Of a stretch of DNA of 64,000 bases, positions 44,299 through 54,113 are shown piece after piece; positions within the stretch are counted from its first letter, which is position 1, and the number at the start of each line of letters is the position of its first letter. A program made the position numbers and the translations under genes. The notes below the pieces were generated by a model. That model worked only from the letters and a program-made list of their open reading frames with translations. It searched no databases and was not told the DNA's origin. The stretch spans positions 2,728,001 to 2,792,000 of the forward strand of contig NZ_CP011025.1 of NCBI RefSeq assembly GCF_000238395.3. The letters are read 5' to 3'. This DNA comes from Pseudoalteromonas arctica A 37-1-2 (lineage in GTDB: Bacteria > Pseudomonadota > Gammaproteobacteria > Enterobacterales > Alteromonadaceae).

Positions 44299-45909
44299 TT
44301 ATTTACCGTCAAAATACGCATCTAAAAACGCGGTAAATGACTGGGTATCTGCTTGCTCAATTGCAGCTTGTGCTTCGTTAGACTCTACAACTTGTTGTTC
44401 CAGCCAAGGCTTTAAAAACTCGCTGTAGTCAGTATCTGCGTGACTTTGCTTATATTTACTAGCCAATGCTAGTGCAAAGTGACCGTTGTCTAAACCAGAC
44501 TCTTTTAATTGTGACACGTAACGTCCAGAGTAAGTAAGCTCTGGATTATGTATCCACGTTGCCATGCGCTTTATAGTATCTGAGTAATAGTTAACACCAT
44601 AAGCATTATCCATCCATTTAGCGACATCTGTAAGCTGGGTAAATATTTCATCGCCCCACGACTGAAGGCTACGCTGTGTGTTATTAAAGTTAAGCATTAG
44701 CCCTTCTTCTCGACCTTGGTTTACTACTGTGTCGAGATTTTCAGTACTACGTGCTTGTTCTTTCCAATCCATTGGAGCTGAATCTTTTAATAAACAATAC
44801 GTTAAAAACACATCTAAAAAGTGAATTTGCTCAATATCAATACCAACTTCGCTAAACGGGTTAACGTCTAATGCGCGAATTTCTACGTATTCAATGCCTG
44901 CTCGAAGCAATGCATCCGTTGGCGTTTCGCCACTTTTCGCATTGCGCTTAGGACGAATTGGCGAGTAAAATTCGTTTTCAATCTGCAGAATATTTTTATT
45001 TAACTGCTTAGGGTTTTCACTCTTGTAGTCATCAAGATCACCATAAATTTCTGATGGTGTGTTGATTGCTTTTTTAAGGCCCGCTACATATTCATCTAAC
45101 GAGTTATACATTACGCGTAGTGACGACTGAGCGCTATTTGTATAACCTAAATTACCTAAACGCAGAGCTGTACCAACTTCTAAGTAAAGCGTGCCTTTAC
45201 CTAGTTTTTTAAATGGTAAGTCAGTTTTTCGACCTTGCAAAAATGAGTTACACAATGCTGGCGATGCGCCAAACATGTAACTTATTAGCCATAGTTCGCG
45301 TTTAAAGTTACGAATAAGCGATAAGTAGCCTTCTGAAATAAAATCTTGAAGGCTTGCATTGCTTTTTTGTAAAGAATGAAGTGACTGCCAAAGCGTATCT
45401 GGGAATGAAATATTAAAGTGAACACCTGCAATTGCTTGCATCATACTACCGTAGCGATTTTTTAATCCTTCACGGTATAGTGTTTTCATTTGACCAGTAT
45501 TTGAACTACCAAATTGAGCTAACACTATATCGTCTTGGTGCTCAATAAAACACGGCATGCTAATGGGCCAAAGTAGTTCATCGCCCATTTTTTCTAGAGT
45601 GAACTTTTGAAGGTCTTTTAATTGCTTAAGCGTTTGCGTTGACGATTCACTAACTGGAGTAATAAATTCAAGTAAAGACTCAGAAAAATCAGTTGTGATA
45701 TGGCCGTTAGTTAACGCACTGCCCACACCTTTTGGGTGACCTTGAGGTGATATTGCACCATTATCTTGTATTCTTAGCGACTCTCGCTCTATGCCACGTT
45801 TAATGCCTTTAACTGCATGTTGGTGCTCATTTACTGATAACGCTTCAAGTGCGTTAGCTAAATCATGTGTTGTCAAAAAATCTTTCCTCGGGCCACGTGG
45901 CTTAATCAT
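44299..45909 (-). CDS. gshA: glutamate-cysteine ligase
   Basis: First enzyme of glutathione synthesis, joining glutamate and cysteine with ATP. The 536-residue protein is of the gammaproteobacterial type. Diagnostic segments include GIKRGIERESLRI, HPKGVGSALTNGHITTDFSE, WPISMPCF, GVHFNISFPDTLW and EVRALDVNPFSEVGI-like EIRALDVNPFSEVGID. Length is close to that of E. coli GshA (518). It is a single gene here; gshB is not nearby. Confidence 0.95.
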   Translation of the reverse strand: MIKPRGPRKDFLTTHDLANALEALSVNEHQHAVKGIKRGIERESLRIQDNGAISPQGHPKGVGSALTNGHITTDFSESLLEFITPVSESSTQTLKQLKDLQKFTLEKMGDELLWPISMPCFIEHQDDIVLAQFGSSNTGQMKTLYREGLKNRYGSMMQAIAGVHFNISFPDTLWQSLHSLQKSNASLQDFISEGYLSLIRNFKRELWLISYMFGASPALCNSFLQGRKTDLPFKKLGKGTLYLEVGTALRLGNLGYTNSAQSSLRVMYNSLDEYVAGLKKAINTPSEIYGDLDDYKSENPKQLNKNILQIENEFYSPIRPKRNAKSGETPTDALLRAGIEYVEIRALDVNPFSEVGIDIEQIHFLDVFLTYCLLKDSAPMDWKEQARSTENLDTVVNQGREEGLMLNFNNTQRSLQSWGDEIFTQLTDVAKWMDNAYGVNYYSDTIKRMATWIHNPELTYSGRYVSQLKESGLDNGHFALALASKYKQSHADTDYSEFLKPWLEQQVVESNEAQAAIEQADTQSFTAFLDAYFDGK

Positions 45910-45945
45910 AAGGTTATGGGGGCTAATTACTTAGACTCAAGATTA

Positions 45946-46107
45946 ATACCAATTTTATTGAAAATATGATCATTCTATCGCATTAAATAGCGCACTCACT
46001 GCGTTAAAAATTATTCATATAGAACAACTATATGTCATAATTTTCGCCTTGTTATTGTGCTATTTTCTTAGCGCTATAATTGATCACTTATTTAATGCAA
46101 CTGGTAT
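45946..46107. repeat. palindromic intergenic repeat B (162 bp)
   Basis: Begins ATACCAATTTTATTG and ends with the inverse, CAACTGGTAT. Nearly the whole element folds as one imperfect hairpin. The centre pairs AAAATTATTCATATAG (46007-46022) with CTATATGTCATAATTTT (46028-46044) around AACAA. It has no coding capacity and shares start and centre with the element at 15399-15556. It may be a MITE-like or REP-like chromosomal repeat. Confidence 0.75.
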
Positions 46108-46341
46108 AAATTGCTAGAACAATATAATTTTTCTAAGTTAATAATTATTTACCCACTCTATACATGCGCTCAATATGACCAACATCATTATATTAAGTCG
46201 TAATATTGCCATTGCTCTGGGCATTATACAAATGCTTTAAATGCGTATTTAAGTATAAATTAAATACGCAAAATATAAGCCTAAAATAATAGACCGGAAC
46301 TTATTTAAAATGAGTTCAATTTAGCTACTCGATATTTAAAT

Positions 46342-46355
46342 TTGATCTAGATCAA
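46342..46355. promoter_or_regulatory. FNR/EtrA-type operator upstream of the Aer-like receptor
   Basis: TTGATCTAGATCAA, a perfect match to TTGAT-N4-ATCAA and a full 14-bp palindrome, 94 bp before the first possible start of the chemoreceptor gene. It suggests control by an oxygen-sensing FNR-family regulator. Confidence 0.75.
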
Positions 46356-46448
46356 TAAAAACAATTATTTGCCTTATGAGCATAAAAGGAAAGACGCTAT
46401 TTTTTGCTTTGTAGTGTGTAACCAATATAATGACAGCAACAATAAAGG

Positions 46449-48011
46449 ATGATAATAAACATAATGCACAATGATAAAAGCTTAAAAAATGAAGAAGTAT
46501 ACTTTGATGAGTCACAAGAGCTTGTTTCTACTACCGACCTCAAGGGTGTAATAACATACGTCAATCAAGAGTTTTGCTCTGTAGCAGGTTATAGCGCACA
46601 AGAGCTTATCGGTCAGCATCATAATATTGTTCGTCACCCTGATATGCCAAAAGCGGCCTTTAAAGAAATGTGGGCAACATTAAAACAAGAGCACTCGTGG
46701 CGCGGCATGGTTAAAAACCGCTGTAAAGATGGCCGTTATTATTGGGTAGATGCCTTTGTAACCCCTATTTTTGAGCATAGCCGACTTGTTGGTTATCAAT
46801 CAGTAAGAACCAAAGCGAGCTCACAGCTTAAACAACGCGCACAAAACCTTTACGACAAAATAAATACCAACAAGTCATCATTTAATCTGCGGGAGCACAC
46901 TGGGATAAGACAAAGTATTACTTTTGTATGCCTATTACTTTGGCTGATTTTTATTGCTGTTACGGGCTCAATCACTATAGCTGCAATTAGCCTACTTATT
47001 TGCGTTTTGGTTATTGGACTAAATTATGACGAACTGATTGTTACCCCTAAAATATTACGCGAACAAAAAGCAAAAGCCGATTCAATCTCTCGCTATATTT
47101 ACAGCGGCCACACACCGCATAGCGTAAGTGATTATAGAGAGCAAATGCTAAGCGCAAAATTGCGCACGGTTCTTGGCCGTATGAAAGACTCTACATTAAG
47201 CTTTAATGGCATCGCGACTGATCTAGATAAACAATCTACGCTTACTGAAAAAGGTATTGCTTCGCAAGGTGAGCGTTTAGAACAAATTGCATTAGCGATG
47301 ACTCAAATGAGTTCTACCATTGGTGAAATATCAGTAAATACCGCTCAAACAGCTGATAAAGTGAATAACACCCATCAAAGTTGCTCTGAAATAAAAGACC
47401 ATATTGCAGATAATAGTAAAATGGTATCTGATTTAGCTTTTCAAGTAGAAAAGGCTGCAACCACAGCCACCAGCTTAGCCTCTGAAGCAGATAAGATTGG
47501 TAAAGTAATGAGTGAAATAGAAGGAATTGCCGATCAAACTAACTTACTTGCCCTTAATGCAGCGATTGAAGCAGCTAGAGCGGGAGAGCATGGTCGAGGC
47601 TTTGCAGTAGTAGCCGATGAGGTAAGGACCCTTTCGTCACGTACTCAAAATGCTACAACACAAATCCACAGTTCTATTAAAGAAATACAAGATACTTTAT
47701 TTAGCTGGTCTAAAGTAATGCAAAGCACTAAAGCACAAGCCGATAATTGTGTGCTGACAACCGATAAAACTCAAGTTGAATTAGAGGGGATTTTTATCCA
47801 AATCAGTGAAATATCTCATTTAGCAATACAAATATCATCTGCTGCAGAAGAGCAACAAATGGTTAGTAATGATATTAGTAATAATGTTTCGCAAATTAAA
47901 GACTTTGGAGATAACAACTTAAGCTTAAGCTTTAATGTGGCAAAAGGAGCAGCTGAACTTGTTGAAGATTCACGTAGGGTGAACGATTTATTACTAACTT
48001 TTAAAGTTTAA
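46449..48011 (+). CDS. PAS-domain methyl-accepting chemotaxis protein (Aer-like)
   Basis: A 520-residue chemoreceptor. The N-terminal PAS domain (about 20-135) resembles the FAD-binding PAS of Aer ([37 protein letters not shown]). Two adjacent helices (about 157-195) form the membrane hairpin. The cytosolic signalling domain has the conserved hairpin tip ([20 protein letters not shown], then [15 protein letters not shown]). It should report cell energy or oxygen state to CheA/CheW. The start is uncertain: ATG 46449 or ATG 46464, both close to an AAGGATG. An FNR-type site lies upstream. Its terminator is split by an insertion sequence. Confidence 0.92.
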   Translation: MIINIMHNDKSLKNEEVYFDESQELVSTTDLKGVITYVNQEFCSVAGYSAQELIGQHHNIVRHPDMPKAAFKEMWATLKQEHSWRGMVKNRCKDGRYYWVDAFVTPIFEHSRLVGYQSVRTKASSQLKQRAQNLYDKINTNKSSFNLREHTGIRQSITFVCLLLWLIFIAVTGSITIAAISLLICVLVIGLNYDELIVTPKILREQKAKADSISRYIYSGHTPHSVSDYREQMLSAKLRTVLGRMKDSTLSFNGIATDLDKQSTLTEKGIASQGERLEQIALAMTQMSSTIGEISVNTAQTADKVNNTHQSCSEIKDHIADNSKMVSDLAFQVEKAATTATSLASEADKIGKVMSEIEGIADQTNLLALNAAIEAARAGEHGRGFAVVADEVRTLSSRTQNATTQIHSSIKEIQDTLFSWSKVMQSTKAQADNCVLTTDKTQVELEGIFIQISEISHLAIQISSAAEEQQMVSNDISNNVSQIKDFGDNNLSLSFNVAKGAAELVEDSRRVNDLLLTFKV

Positions 48012-48018
48012 CAAACAT

Positions 48019-48033
48019 AAAAAAGCCGCTATT
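48019..48033. terminator. left half of the chemoreceptor/clpB terminator, split by IS copy 1
   Basis: Six A then GCCGCTATT. The matching right arm CTATTTTAGCGGCTTTT is at 49556-49572, after the element. Together they form AAAAGCCGCTA/TAGCGGCTTTT with a TTT loop, a terminator for the convergent receptor and clpB genes. Confidence 0.7.
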
Positions 48034-48067
48034 GTATTTAGCCACAATGCAAAAAGGCGCTAATTAG
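48032..48067. repeat. 36-bp left flank shared by both IS50-group copies
   Basis: Runs from TTGTATTTAGCCACAATGC to GGCGCTAATTAG and abuts the left inverted repeat of copy 1. The same 36 bases abut copy 2 at 56500-56535. The 3' part (AAAAAGGCGCT) looks like the left arm of a terminator. Confidence 0.85.
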
Positions 48068-48082
48068 CTGTCTCTTATACAC

Positions 48083-48116
48083 AAATCCCTGCTAAGAAAT
48101 TAGCGGGGATTTTTTT
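48083..48116 (+). terminator. terminator in the left end of IS copy 1
   Basis: Arms AAATCCCTGCTAA (48083-48095) and TTAGCGGGGATTT (48100-48112) followed by a T-run to 48116. It lies between the outside end and the transposase start, so it blocks read-through into the transposase and can end the chemoreceptor transcript. Confidence 0.75.
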
Positions 48117-48170
48117 GAACTAAATCTCAATGTCATGATCAGATCTTCAAATCTTGTTTGAGGGCACATT

Positions 48171-49544
48171 ATGATTAACGAACATACTCATTGGGCAAAA
48201 CAACAATTCGGTAAATCGGACTTAGGTGATCCAAGAAGAACAGCGCGTCTGGTAAAGTTAGCATCAACGCTTGCAAATGAACCAGGAAAACCACTTGTGA
48301 ACATCACTCAATCCCCCGCCGATATGGAAGGTGCCTACCGCTTTATTCGCAACGAGAATATTGACGCAACGGCTATAGCAGAGTCAGGCTTTAAAGCCAC
48401 GGTTGAACAAGCAAAAAGTCATAACTTATTACTCGCATTAGAAGACACGACCACACTAATTTATAAACATTCCTCCATTCGAGATGATTTGGGTCATGTC
48501 GGACGAGGAGCAAAACAACGAGGCTTGTTAGCTCATAGCGTATTACTGTTTGCGCCAGACACAAAGCAAGTTGTGGGATTAATTGAACAGTCTCGCTGGA
48601 GTCGTGATATCAACACGATTGGAAAAAGAGAAAAACACGCGACGACTTCTTACGAAGAAAAAGAAAGTTACAAGTGGGAGTCAGCGTCACGAGCGATGGC
48701 AGAGCGGCTGCAAGGACAAATGGCGAACGTGATATCGGTGTGTGACCGCGAAGCGGACATCTACGAATACTTGCAGTATAAACTGAGCGAGCAGCAACGA
48801 TTCGTCGTACGCTCGATGCAAAGTCGTCATATTGAAGAAGGTGAGGATAAGCTCTATGCGTTTGCAAGCGAGCTGATGAGTGCAGGCACCAAACACATCC
48901 ACATTGCACAAAAAGGAGGAAGAAAAGCCCGAAGCGCAACACTGGATATCACCTATGCGCCAGTGACACTCAAAGCGCCTTACAATAAGAAAGGACACTC
49001 CCTCCCAGTTTACTATGTCGGCTGTGCAGAGCGAGGAAACGCTGAGAACGGCTTAAGCTGGCACCTATTAACCAGTGAACCAGTCACCAGCAAAGAAGAC
49101 GCTTTAGCTATCATCACCTACTATGAGCACCGTTGGCTTGTAGAGGAATACCATAAAGTCTGGAAAAGTGATGGTACGGATATCGAAAGTTTACGCCTTC
49201 AAAGCCAAGATAACATGGAAAGATTGGTGACGATTAATGGCTTTATTGCGACGCGAATATTGCAACTAAAGTTCACCAATGAGCAGCCTGATTCTCCAAG
49301 TTGTGAACAACTGTTATCTCCCAAAGCATGGAAGTTATTGTGGTTAAAGAGAATAAAAACACCATTGCCTGAAACTGCTCCAAATATGTCATGGGCGTAT
49401 CAGGAACTGGCAAAGTTAGGAGGCTGGAAAGATACCAAGCGCACAGGGCGTGCATCTGTGAAAGTGTTATGGCAAGGATGGCTTAAGTTACAAGCCATCC
49501 TGGAAGGCTACGATTTAGCAAAATCTCTTGAGTCAGACTTGTGA
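48171..49544 (+). CDS. IS50-group transposase, copy 1
   Basis: A 457-residue Tn5-like transposase. N-terminal DNA-binding domain (1-70; FGKSDLGDPRRTARLVKLAS), catalytic Asp92 (LALEDTTTL), Asp192 (VISVCDREADIYEYL) and Glu325 within the YREK signature (YEHRWLVEEYHKVWK), spaced as in Tn5 transposase (97/188/326). A dimerisation-type C-terminus follows. The translated protein is identical to copy 2. A TTTGAGGG segment precedes the ATG as a ribosome site. Confidence 0.95.
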   Translation: MINEHTHWAKQQFGKSDLGDPRRTARLVKLASTLANEPGKPLVNITQSPADMEGAYRFIRNENIDATAIAESGFKATVEQAKSHNLLLALEDTTTLIYKHSSIRDDLGHVGRGAKQRGLLAHSVLLFAPDTKQVVGLIEQSRWSRDINTIGKREKHATTSYEEKESYKWESASRAMAERLQGQMANVISVCDREADIYEYLQYKLSEQQRFVVRSMQSRHIEEGEDKLYAFASELMSAGTKHIHIAQKGGRKARSATLDITYAPVTLKAPYNKKGHSLPVYYVGCAERGNAENGLSWHLLTSEPVTSKEDALAIITYYEHRWLVEEYHKVWKSDGTDIESLRLQSQDNMERLVTINGFIATRILQLKFTNEQPDSPSCEQLLSPKAWKLLWLKRIKTPLPETAPNMSWAYQELAKLGGWKDTKRTGRASVKVLWQGWLKLQAILEGYDLAKSLESDL

Positions 49545-49555
49545 TCAAGAGACAG

Positions 49556-49572
49556 CTATTTTAGCGGCTTTT
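49556..49572. terminator. right half of the chemoreceptor/clpB terminator
   Basis: CTATTTTAGCGGCTTTT follows IS copy 1 directly and complements the left half at 48019-48033. It lies 19 bp from the clpB stop. Confidence 0.7.
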
Positions 49573-49590
49573 GAGTTTAATTATTTACAA

Positions 49591-52167
49591 TTAACGCTTA
49601 GAAAATACCAGAGCGTCGTCATTTGCATCAATAACAATCACGCAACCTGGTAAGTAGTCTCCATTGAGTAACTTTTGTGCCAGCGGGTTTTCAATCGTTT
49701 GTTGAATAGCACGCTTAAGCGGACGTGCACCGTACACAGGATCAAACCCACTTTCTGCAATTCGCTCAAGAGCAGCATCACTTATTTCAAGCAAATACCC
49801 CATTTCTGTTAAGCGCTCACGTAATTTCATTAACTGAATATCAGCTATTTCTTTTATATGCTCGTTAGCTAATGGGTGGAACACGACAGTCTCGTCGATA
49901 CGGTTAATAAATTCAGGCCTAAACTCATTAATTAATACTTCCATTACTTTAGCTTTAAGGGTCGTATAGTCATTATTACCCGCTTGCTCTTGGATAATAT
50001 CTGAGCCTAAATTTGAGGTCATGATAATAACGGTATTTTTAAAATCAACAGTTCTACCCTGCCCATCAGTTAATCGGCCGTCATCTAATACTTGCAGTAA
50101 AATATTAAACACATCCGGATGTGCTTTTTCTACTTCATCAAGCAATATAACAGAGTAAGGTTTACGACGTACTGCCTCGGTTAAATAACCGCCCTCTTCG
50201 TAACCCACGTAACCTGGAGGAGCCCCTACTAGACGTGCAACTGAATGTTTTTCCATAAACTCAGACATGTCGATACGCACCATGGCATCTTCGGTATCAA
50301 ACATAAAACCAGCCAGTGCTTTTGTCAGCTCTGTTTTACCCACACCTGTTGGGCCTAAAAATAAGAAAGAACCAATAGGGCGATTAGGGTCTGCAAGCCC
50401 GGCACGTGAGCGTCGTATTGCGTTAGAAACAGCAACAACCGCTTCATCTTGCCCTATTACTTTACTGTGTAACTTATCTTCCATTTGCAGCAGCTTTTCA
50501 CGCTCACCTTGTAGCATTCTTGCAACAGGAATTCCTGTCCAGCGAGACAGTATTTCAGCAATTTCATCCTCACCTACTTGGTTTTTAAGCAGAGTCATTT
50601 CTTGCATTTCGGCTTGTGAGGCTAAATCAAGTTTTCGTTCAAGTTCTGGAATTCGCCCATATTGCAGCTCTGACATACGCTGTAAATCACTTGCTCTTCG
50701 CGCTACATCTAAATCTAATCTTGCTTGTTCAAGCTCGGCTTTAATTACTTGCGTGCCTTGAAGTGATGCTTTTTCAGCATTCCATATCTCGTCTAGCTCA
50801 CGATATTGCCCATCAAGGTCGGTGATCAACTCTTGCATTTCAGCTCGGCGTTTTTGACTTGCTTCGTCTTTTTCTTTCGCTAGCGCATTATCTTCTAACT
50901 TTAGCTGGATGATACGGCGTTCAAGCTTGTCTAACGATTCTGGTTTGGAATCAATTTGTAATCGAATTGAAGAACCCGCTTCATCTATTAAATCAATCGC
51001 TTTATCGGGTAACTGACGGTCACTAATGTAACGATGAGATAACTGCGCCGCAGCAACAATCGCGGGATCAGTAATTTCTACTGAATGATGTAACTCATAT
51101 CGCTCTTTTAAGCCACGTAATATTGCAATGGTATCTTCAACAGATGGCTCTTCAATAAGTACCTTTTGGAATCGACGCTCAAGAGCTGCGTCTTTTTCTA
51201 TATATTTACGGTATTCATCAAGCGTGGTTGCGCCAACACAGTGTAATTCACCGCGTGCTAATGCTGGCTTTAACATATTGCCTGCATCCATGGCGCCGTC
51301 ACTTTTTCCTGCACCTACAATAGTATGTATTTCATCAATAAATAAAATGACCTGGCCTTCTTCTTTAGCCAATTCGTTTAATACTGATTTTAAACGTTCT
51401 TCAAATTCGCCACGGTATTTAGCTCCCGCAACTAGTGCTCCCAAATCAAGCGATAAAACACGTTTGTTTTTTAATCCTTCAGGTACTTCACCATTAATAA
51501 TACGCTGTGCTAACCCCTCCGCAATCGCCGTTTTACCAACACCTGGTTCACCGATTAATACAGGGTTATTTTTAGTACGGCGTTGTAGTACCTGAATCGT
51601 TCGACGAATTTCGTCATCGCGACCAATAACAGGATCAAGTTTGCCCTGCTCTGCTCGCTCCGTTAAATCGATGGTATATTTTTCAAGTGCTTGGCGTGTT
51701 TCTTCCGCATTTGGATCGTCAATCTTTTGACCACCACGAATCGCTTTGATCGCAGCTTCAATTTTAGTAGAGGTAATATTTAACGACCTAAATATATCGC
51801 CAAGCGGTCCTTTATCATCGCATGCAGCCAGTACAAATAACTCACTTGAAATGTATTTATCTTTGCGTTTTTGCGCGTATTTGTCGCATAGGTTAATAAG
51901 TGAAGCCATATTGTTTGATAGCTGCACGTCGCCACCTACGCCCTCTACTTTAAATAGTTTTTCTATTTCTTGAGAAAGCTTGGTGTTGAGTTCGTCAGCG
52001 CTGACACCCGTTTGTGCAAATAATGCACGTACACTAGAGCCACTTTGCTTTAGCAATGAATACATTAAATGTACGGGTTCAATAAATTGATGATCGCGAC
52101 CAAGGGCTAGCGATTGCGCATCAGAAAGCGCAGATTGAAATTTACTTGTAAATCTATCTAAACGCAT
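49591..52167 (-). CDS. clpB: ATP-dependent disaggregase ClpB
   Basis: A hexameric AAA+ chaperone that, with DnaK, resolubilises aggregated protein. The 858 residues show the N-domain (1-145), NBD1 with GEPGVGKTA and DEIHT, the coiled-coil middle domain (about 400-525; [37 protein letters not shown]) and NBD2 with [15 protein letters not shown] and [13 protein letters not shown]. All Walker motifs are intact. A heat-shock-type promoter lies just upstream, so clpB can be expressed apart from rluD-pgeF, which precede it on the same strand. Confidence 0.97.
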   Translation of the reverse strand: MRLDRFTSKFQSALSDAQSLALGRDHQFIEPVHLMYSLLKQSGSSVRALFAQTGVSADELNTKLSQEIEKLFKVEGVGGDVQLSNNMASLINLCDKYAQKRKDKYISSELFVLAACDDKGPLGDIFRSLNITSTKIEAAIKAIRGGQKIDDPNAEETRQALEKYTIDLTERAEQGKLDPVIGRDDEIRRTIQVLQRRTKNNPVLIGEPGVGKTAIAEGLAQRIINGEVPEGLKNKRVLSLDLGALVAGAKYRGEFEERLKSVLNELAKEEGQVILFIDEIHTIVGAGKSDGAMDAGNMLKPALARGELHCVGATTLDEYRKYIEKDAALERRFQKVLIEEPSVEDTIAILRGLKERYELHHSVEITDPAIVAAAQLSHRYISDRQLPDKAIDLIDEAGSSIRLQIDSKPESLDKLERRIIQLKLEDNALAKEKDEASQKRRAEMQELITDLDGQYRELDEIWNAEKASLQGTQVIKAELEQARLDLDVARRASDLQRMSELQYGRIPELERKLDLASQAEMQEMTLLKNQVGEDEIAEILSRWTGIPVARMLQGEREKLLQMEDKLHSKVIGQDEAVVAVSNAIRRSRAGLADPNRPIGSFLFLGPTGVGKTELTKALAGFMFDTEDAMVRIDMSEFMEKHSVARLVGAPPGYVGYEEGGYLTEAVRRKPYSVILLDEVEKAHPDVFNILLQVLDDGRLTDGQGRTVDFKNTVIIMTSNLGSDIIQEQAGNNDYTTLKAKVMEVLINEFRPEFINRIDETVVFHPLANEHIKEIADIQLMKLRERLTEMGYLLEISDAALERIAESGFDPVYGARPLKRAIQQTIENPLAQKLLNGDYLPGCVIVIDANDDALVFSKR

Positions 52168-52200
52168 GGTGTTACCTATTAAATAATCTAATTGCTTAAT

Positions 52201-52229
52201 TAATGGGTATGTTTAGGTGTTTGTTCAAG
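52201..52229 (-). promoter_or_regulatory. heat-shock (sigma-32 type) promoter of clpB
   Basis: On the minus strand CTTGAAC (52229-52223) and ACCCATTA (52208-52201) with a 14-bp spacer fit CTTGAAA-N11-15-CCCCATNT well. The -10 element ends 34 bp before the clpB start. Confidence 0.65.
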
Positions 52230-52263
52230 GTGTAGGGGGAAATATAATGATTAAAGATGTGAA

Positions 52264-52995
52264 TTACTTGCGCCAGATCAAACTAGCCATACGTCCAGTT
52301 TGTCCATCTCGTCGATAAGAAAAAAATAAGTCACTTTGAGAGACTGTGCAGTAGTCGCCACCCGTAATATTTTTAACGCCTTGCTGGGTAAGTAAAGTAC
52401 GCGCAATACCATAGATATCAGCAAGATATTTACCATTAGCTTGTGGTGTAAATGCGTGAATAAATAAAGGGGACCTTTTTTGAAATAACTCAAACACTTC
52501 AGCCCCAACCTCAAATCGAGTTGGCCCAATTGCAGGCCCTAGCCACGCATTTATATTTTCACACTTTGAGCTAAAACATTCCAAAGTATTTTTAATAATT
52601 CCCTGCTCAAGCCCTCGCCAGCCGCCATGTATAGCTGCAACTTCCTTTTCATCATCACTGACTAATAAAATAGGTAAGCAATCGGCGGTCATTATAGCCA
52701 AAGGCTGATTTAATAACTGAGTATAAAGCGCATCAGCATCGTGTAACTCATCAAAATCAAAATATTCATCAACAATAACAACATTAGAGCTATGAATTTG
52801 ATTTAGCCACACGGCAGGTTTAGGTAGGAGATTTGTTAATAATGAGCGGTTTTTTGATACATGATTTTGATTATCACCAACATGGAATCCCAAATTAAAA
52901 CTTTTAAATGGGATTTTTGAAACACCACCTCCACAAGTAGTACTTAATGTTCCTACTTTATGAAGGTTTTGCCATGTCGCTGACAATAAGTTCAT
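52264..52995 (-). CDS. pgeF: peptidoglycan editing factor PgeF (YfiH/laccase-like)
   Basis: A 243-residue member of the multicopper-polyphenol-oxidase-like DUF152 family. It edits misplaced amino acids in peptidoglycan precursors in E. coli; homologues have purine nucleoside activity. The metal site is formed by His in LNQIHSSNVVIVDEY, Cys in MTADCLPILLVS and His in VAAIHGGWRGLEQGII. The start overlaps the rluD stop by one base (52995), so it is translationally coupled to rluD. It is followed by clpB. Confidence 0.92.
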   Translation of the reverse strand: MNLLSATWQNLHKVGTLSTTCGGGVSKIPFKSFNLGFHVGDNQNHVSKNRSLLTNLLPKPAVWLNQIHSSNVVIVDEYFDFDELHDADALYTQLLNQPLAIMTADCLPILLVSDDEKEVAAIHGGWRGLEQGIIKNTLECFSSKCENINAWLGPAIGPTRFEVGAEVFELFQKRSPLFIHAFTPQANGKYLADIYGIARTLLTQQGVKNITGGDYCTVSQSDLFFSYRRDGQTGRMASLIWRK

Positions 52996-53972
52996 TATCT
53001 ATCGATATCAGGATTAGCTTTGGTATCTTCACGTAATGCGAGTGTCATAGCAACCATATCGTCTGGGATAGGTGCTTGCCATGTCATCATTTCACCCGTG
53101 ATTGGATGCGCAATACTCAATTTTACAGCATGTAGTGCTTGGCGTCTAAAGCTACGAAGTAACTCAAATAACTCAGGTGTTGCACCTTTAGGTGGACGCG
53201 GACGGCCGCCATAAGATTGATCGCCAATTAGCGGGTGATTTAAATGTGCCATATGCACACGAATCTGGTGAGTACGACCTGTTTCTAAGCGCAGACGTAA
53301 ACGGGTATGAGCACGGAATTTTTCAGCAACACGGTAATGTGTAATTGCCGGTTTACCCAGTTCATGTACGGCCATATGCGTACGCTGAGTCGGATGGCGG
53401 CCAATTGCTTTTTCAACCATACCACCTGCGGTCATAGTACCATTACACAGTGCTTCATATTCACGCGTGAAGTTTTCACGCTTTTGTAGCGCTGTTACTA
53501 AATGCGTTTGTGCTGGAATCGTTTTAGCTACAACCATTAAACCGGTCGTGTCTTTATCTAAACGATGCACAATACCCGCGCGTGGTACGTTAATTATTTC
53601 AGGGTAGTAATGTAGTAATGCGTTTAGCACTGTTCCATTAGGATTACCCGCACCAGGGTGAACCACTAGGCCCATTGGTTTATTAATTACCAAAATATCA
53701 TCGTCTTCATAAACAATGTTTAATTTGATATCTTGTGCTTCGTATTCGCGTGGTGCTTCAATTGTTGTTTCAACACTTACAACTTCACCACCTAGTAGCT
53801 TTTCGCGTGGAGTGTTGAAAATTTCACCGTCTACGGTGATTTTATCATCCAATATCCACGTTTTTATACGAGAACGTGAATAATCAGGGAACAATTGTGC
53901 TAATACTTGGTCTAGACGTTTACCACCTAATTCGGTTGGAACGTCGGCTTGAAGAGAAATTTGCTCTGACAT
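52995..53972 (-). CDS. rluD: 23S rRNA pseudouridine synthase D
   Basis: Makes pseudouridines 1911, 1915 and 1917 in helix 69 of 23S rRNA. It has an N-terminal S4 RNA-binding domain (about 18-75; KRLDQVLAQLFPDYSRSRIK) and the RluA catalytic domain with Asp139 in GIVHRLDKDTTGLMVVAK, plus LETGRTHQIRVHMAH. 325 residues, as E. coli RluD. It is divergent from bamD and coupled to pgeF, the usual gammaproteobacterial arrangement. Confidence 0.97.
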   Translation of the reverse strand: MSEQISLQADVPTELGGKRLDQVLAQLFPDYSRSRIKTWILDDKITVDGEIFNTPREKLLGGEVVSVETTIEAPREYEAQDIKLNIVYEDDDILVINKPMGLVVHPGAGNPNGTVLNALLHYYPEIINVPRAGIVHRLDKDTTGLMVVAKTIPAQTHLVTALQKRENFTREYEALCNGTMTAGGMVEKAIGRHPTQRTHMAVHELGKPAITHYRVAEKFRAHTRLRLRLETGRTHQIRVHMAHLNHPLIGDQSYGGRPRPPKGATPELFELLRSFRRQALHAVKLSIAHPITGEMMTWQAPIPDDMVAMTLALREDTKANPDIDR

Positions 53973-54113
53973 TAGTAACTTTACCCAATTTACCAGTGCA
54001 AGCTTTGCTCGACTGGGTTAGAATCGCTTTTAATAAAAGCATAATATAATACGCATAGTTTACTCGGTTTTACCGACTTGGCCTAGCCGAAGACATCGAA
54101 GGTAACAAATAAA

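Larger units (their letters stand above)
45910..46448. other. 539-bp intergenic region: palindromic repeat and FNR-type site
   Basis: Lies between the divergent gshA and chemoreceptor genes. It holds the palindromic repeat at 45946-46107 and the FNR-type box at 46342-46355. The stretch 46108-46341 is AT-rich; I see no gene or RNA in it. A 12-codon frame at 46378-46416 is probably chance. Confidence 0.7.
48068..49555 (+). mobile_element. IS4 family insertion sequence, IS50 group, copy 1
   Basis: A 1488-bp element with Tn5/IS50-type ends, CTGTCTCTTATACACAAAT on the left and CTGTCTCTTGATCACAAGT reversed on the right (15 of 19 matched). One intact transposase gene. Flanking 9-mers (GCTAATTAG left, CTATTTTAG right) differ, so a normal 9-bp duplication is absent. 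Copy 2 lies 8468 bp away in the same direction. Confidence 0.9.

Noticed and set aside
46378..46416. 12-residue leader peptide before the chemoreceptor
   Set aside because: A short ATG frame exists but has no family pattern, no runs of one amino acid and no attenuator hairpin after it.
48610..48998. Minus-strand frames inside the transposase genes (also at 57078-57466)
   Set aside because: They occur in both copies only because the copies are identical; no ribosome site or known domain.
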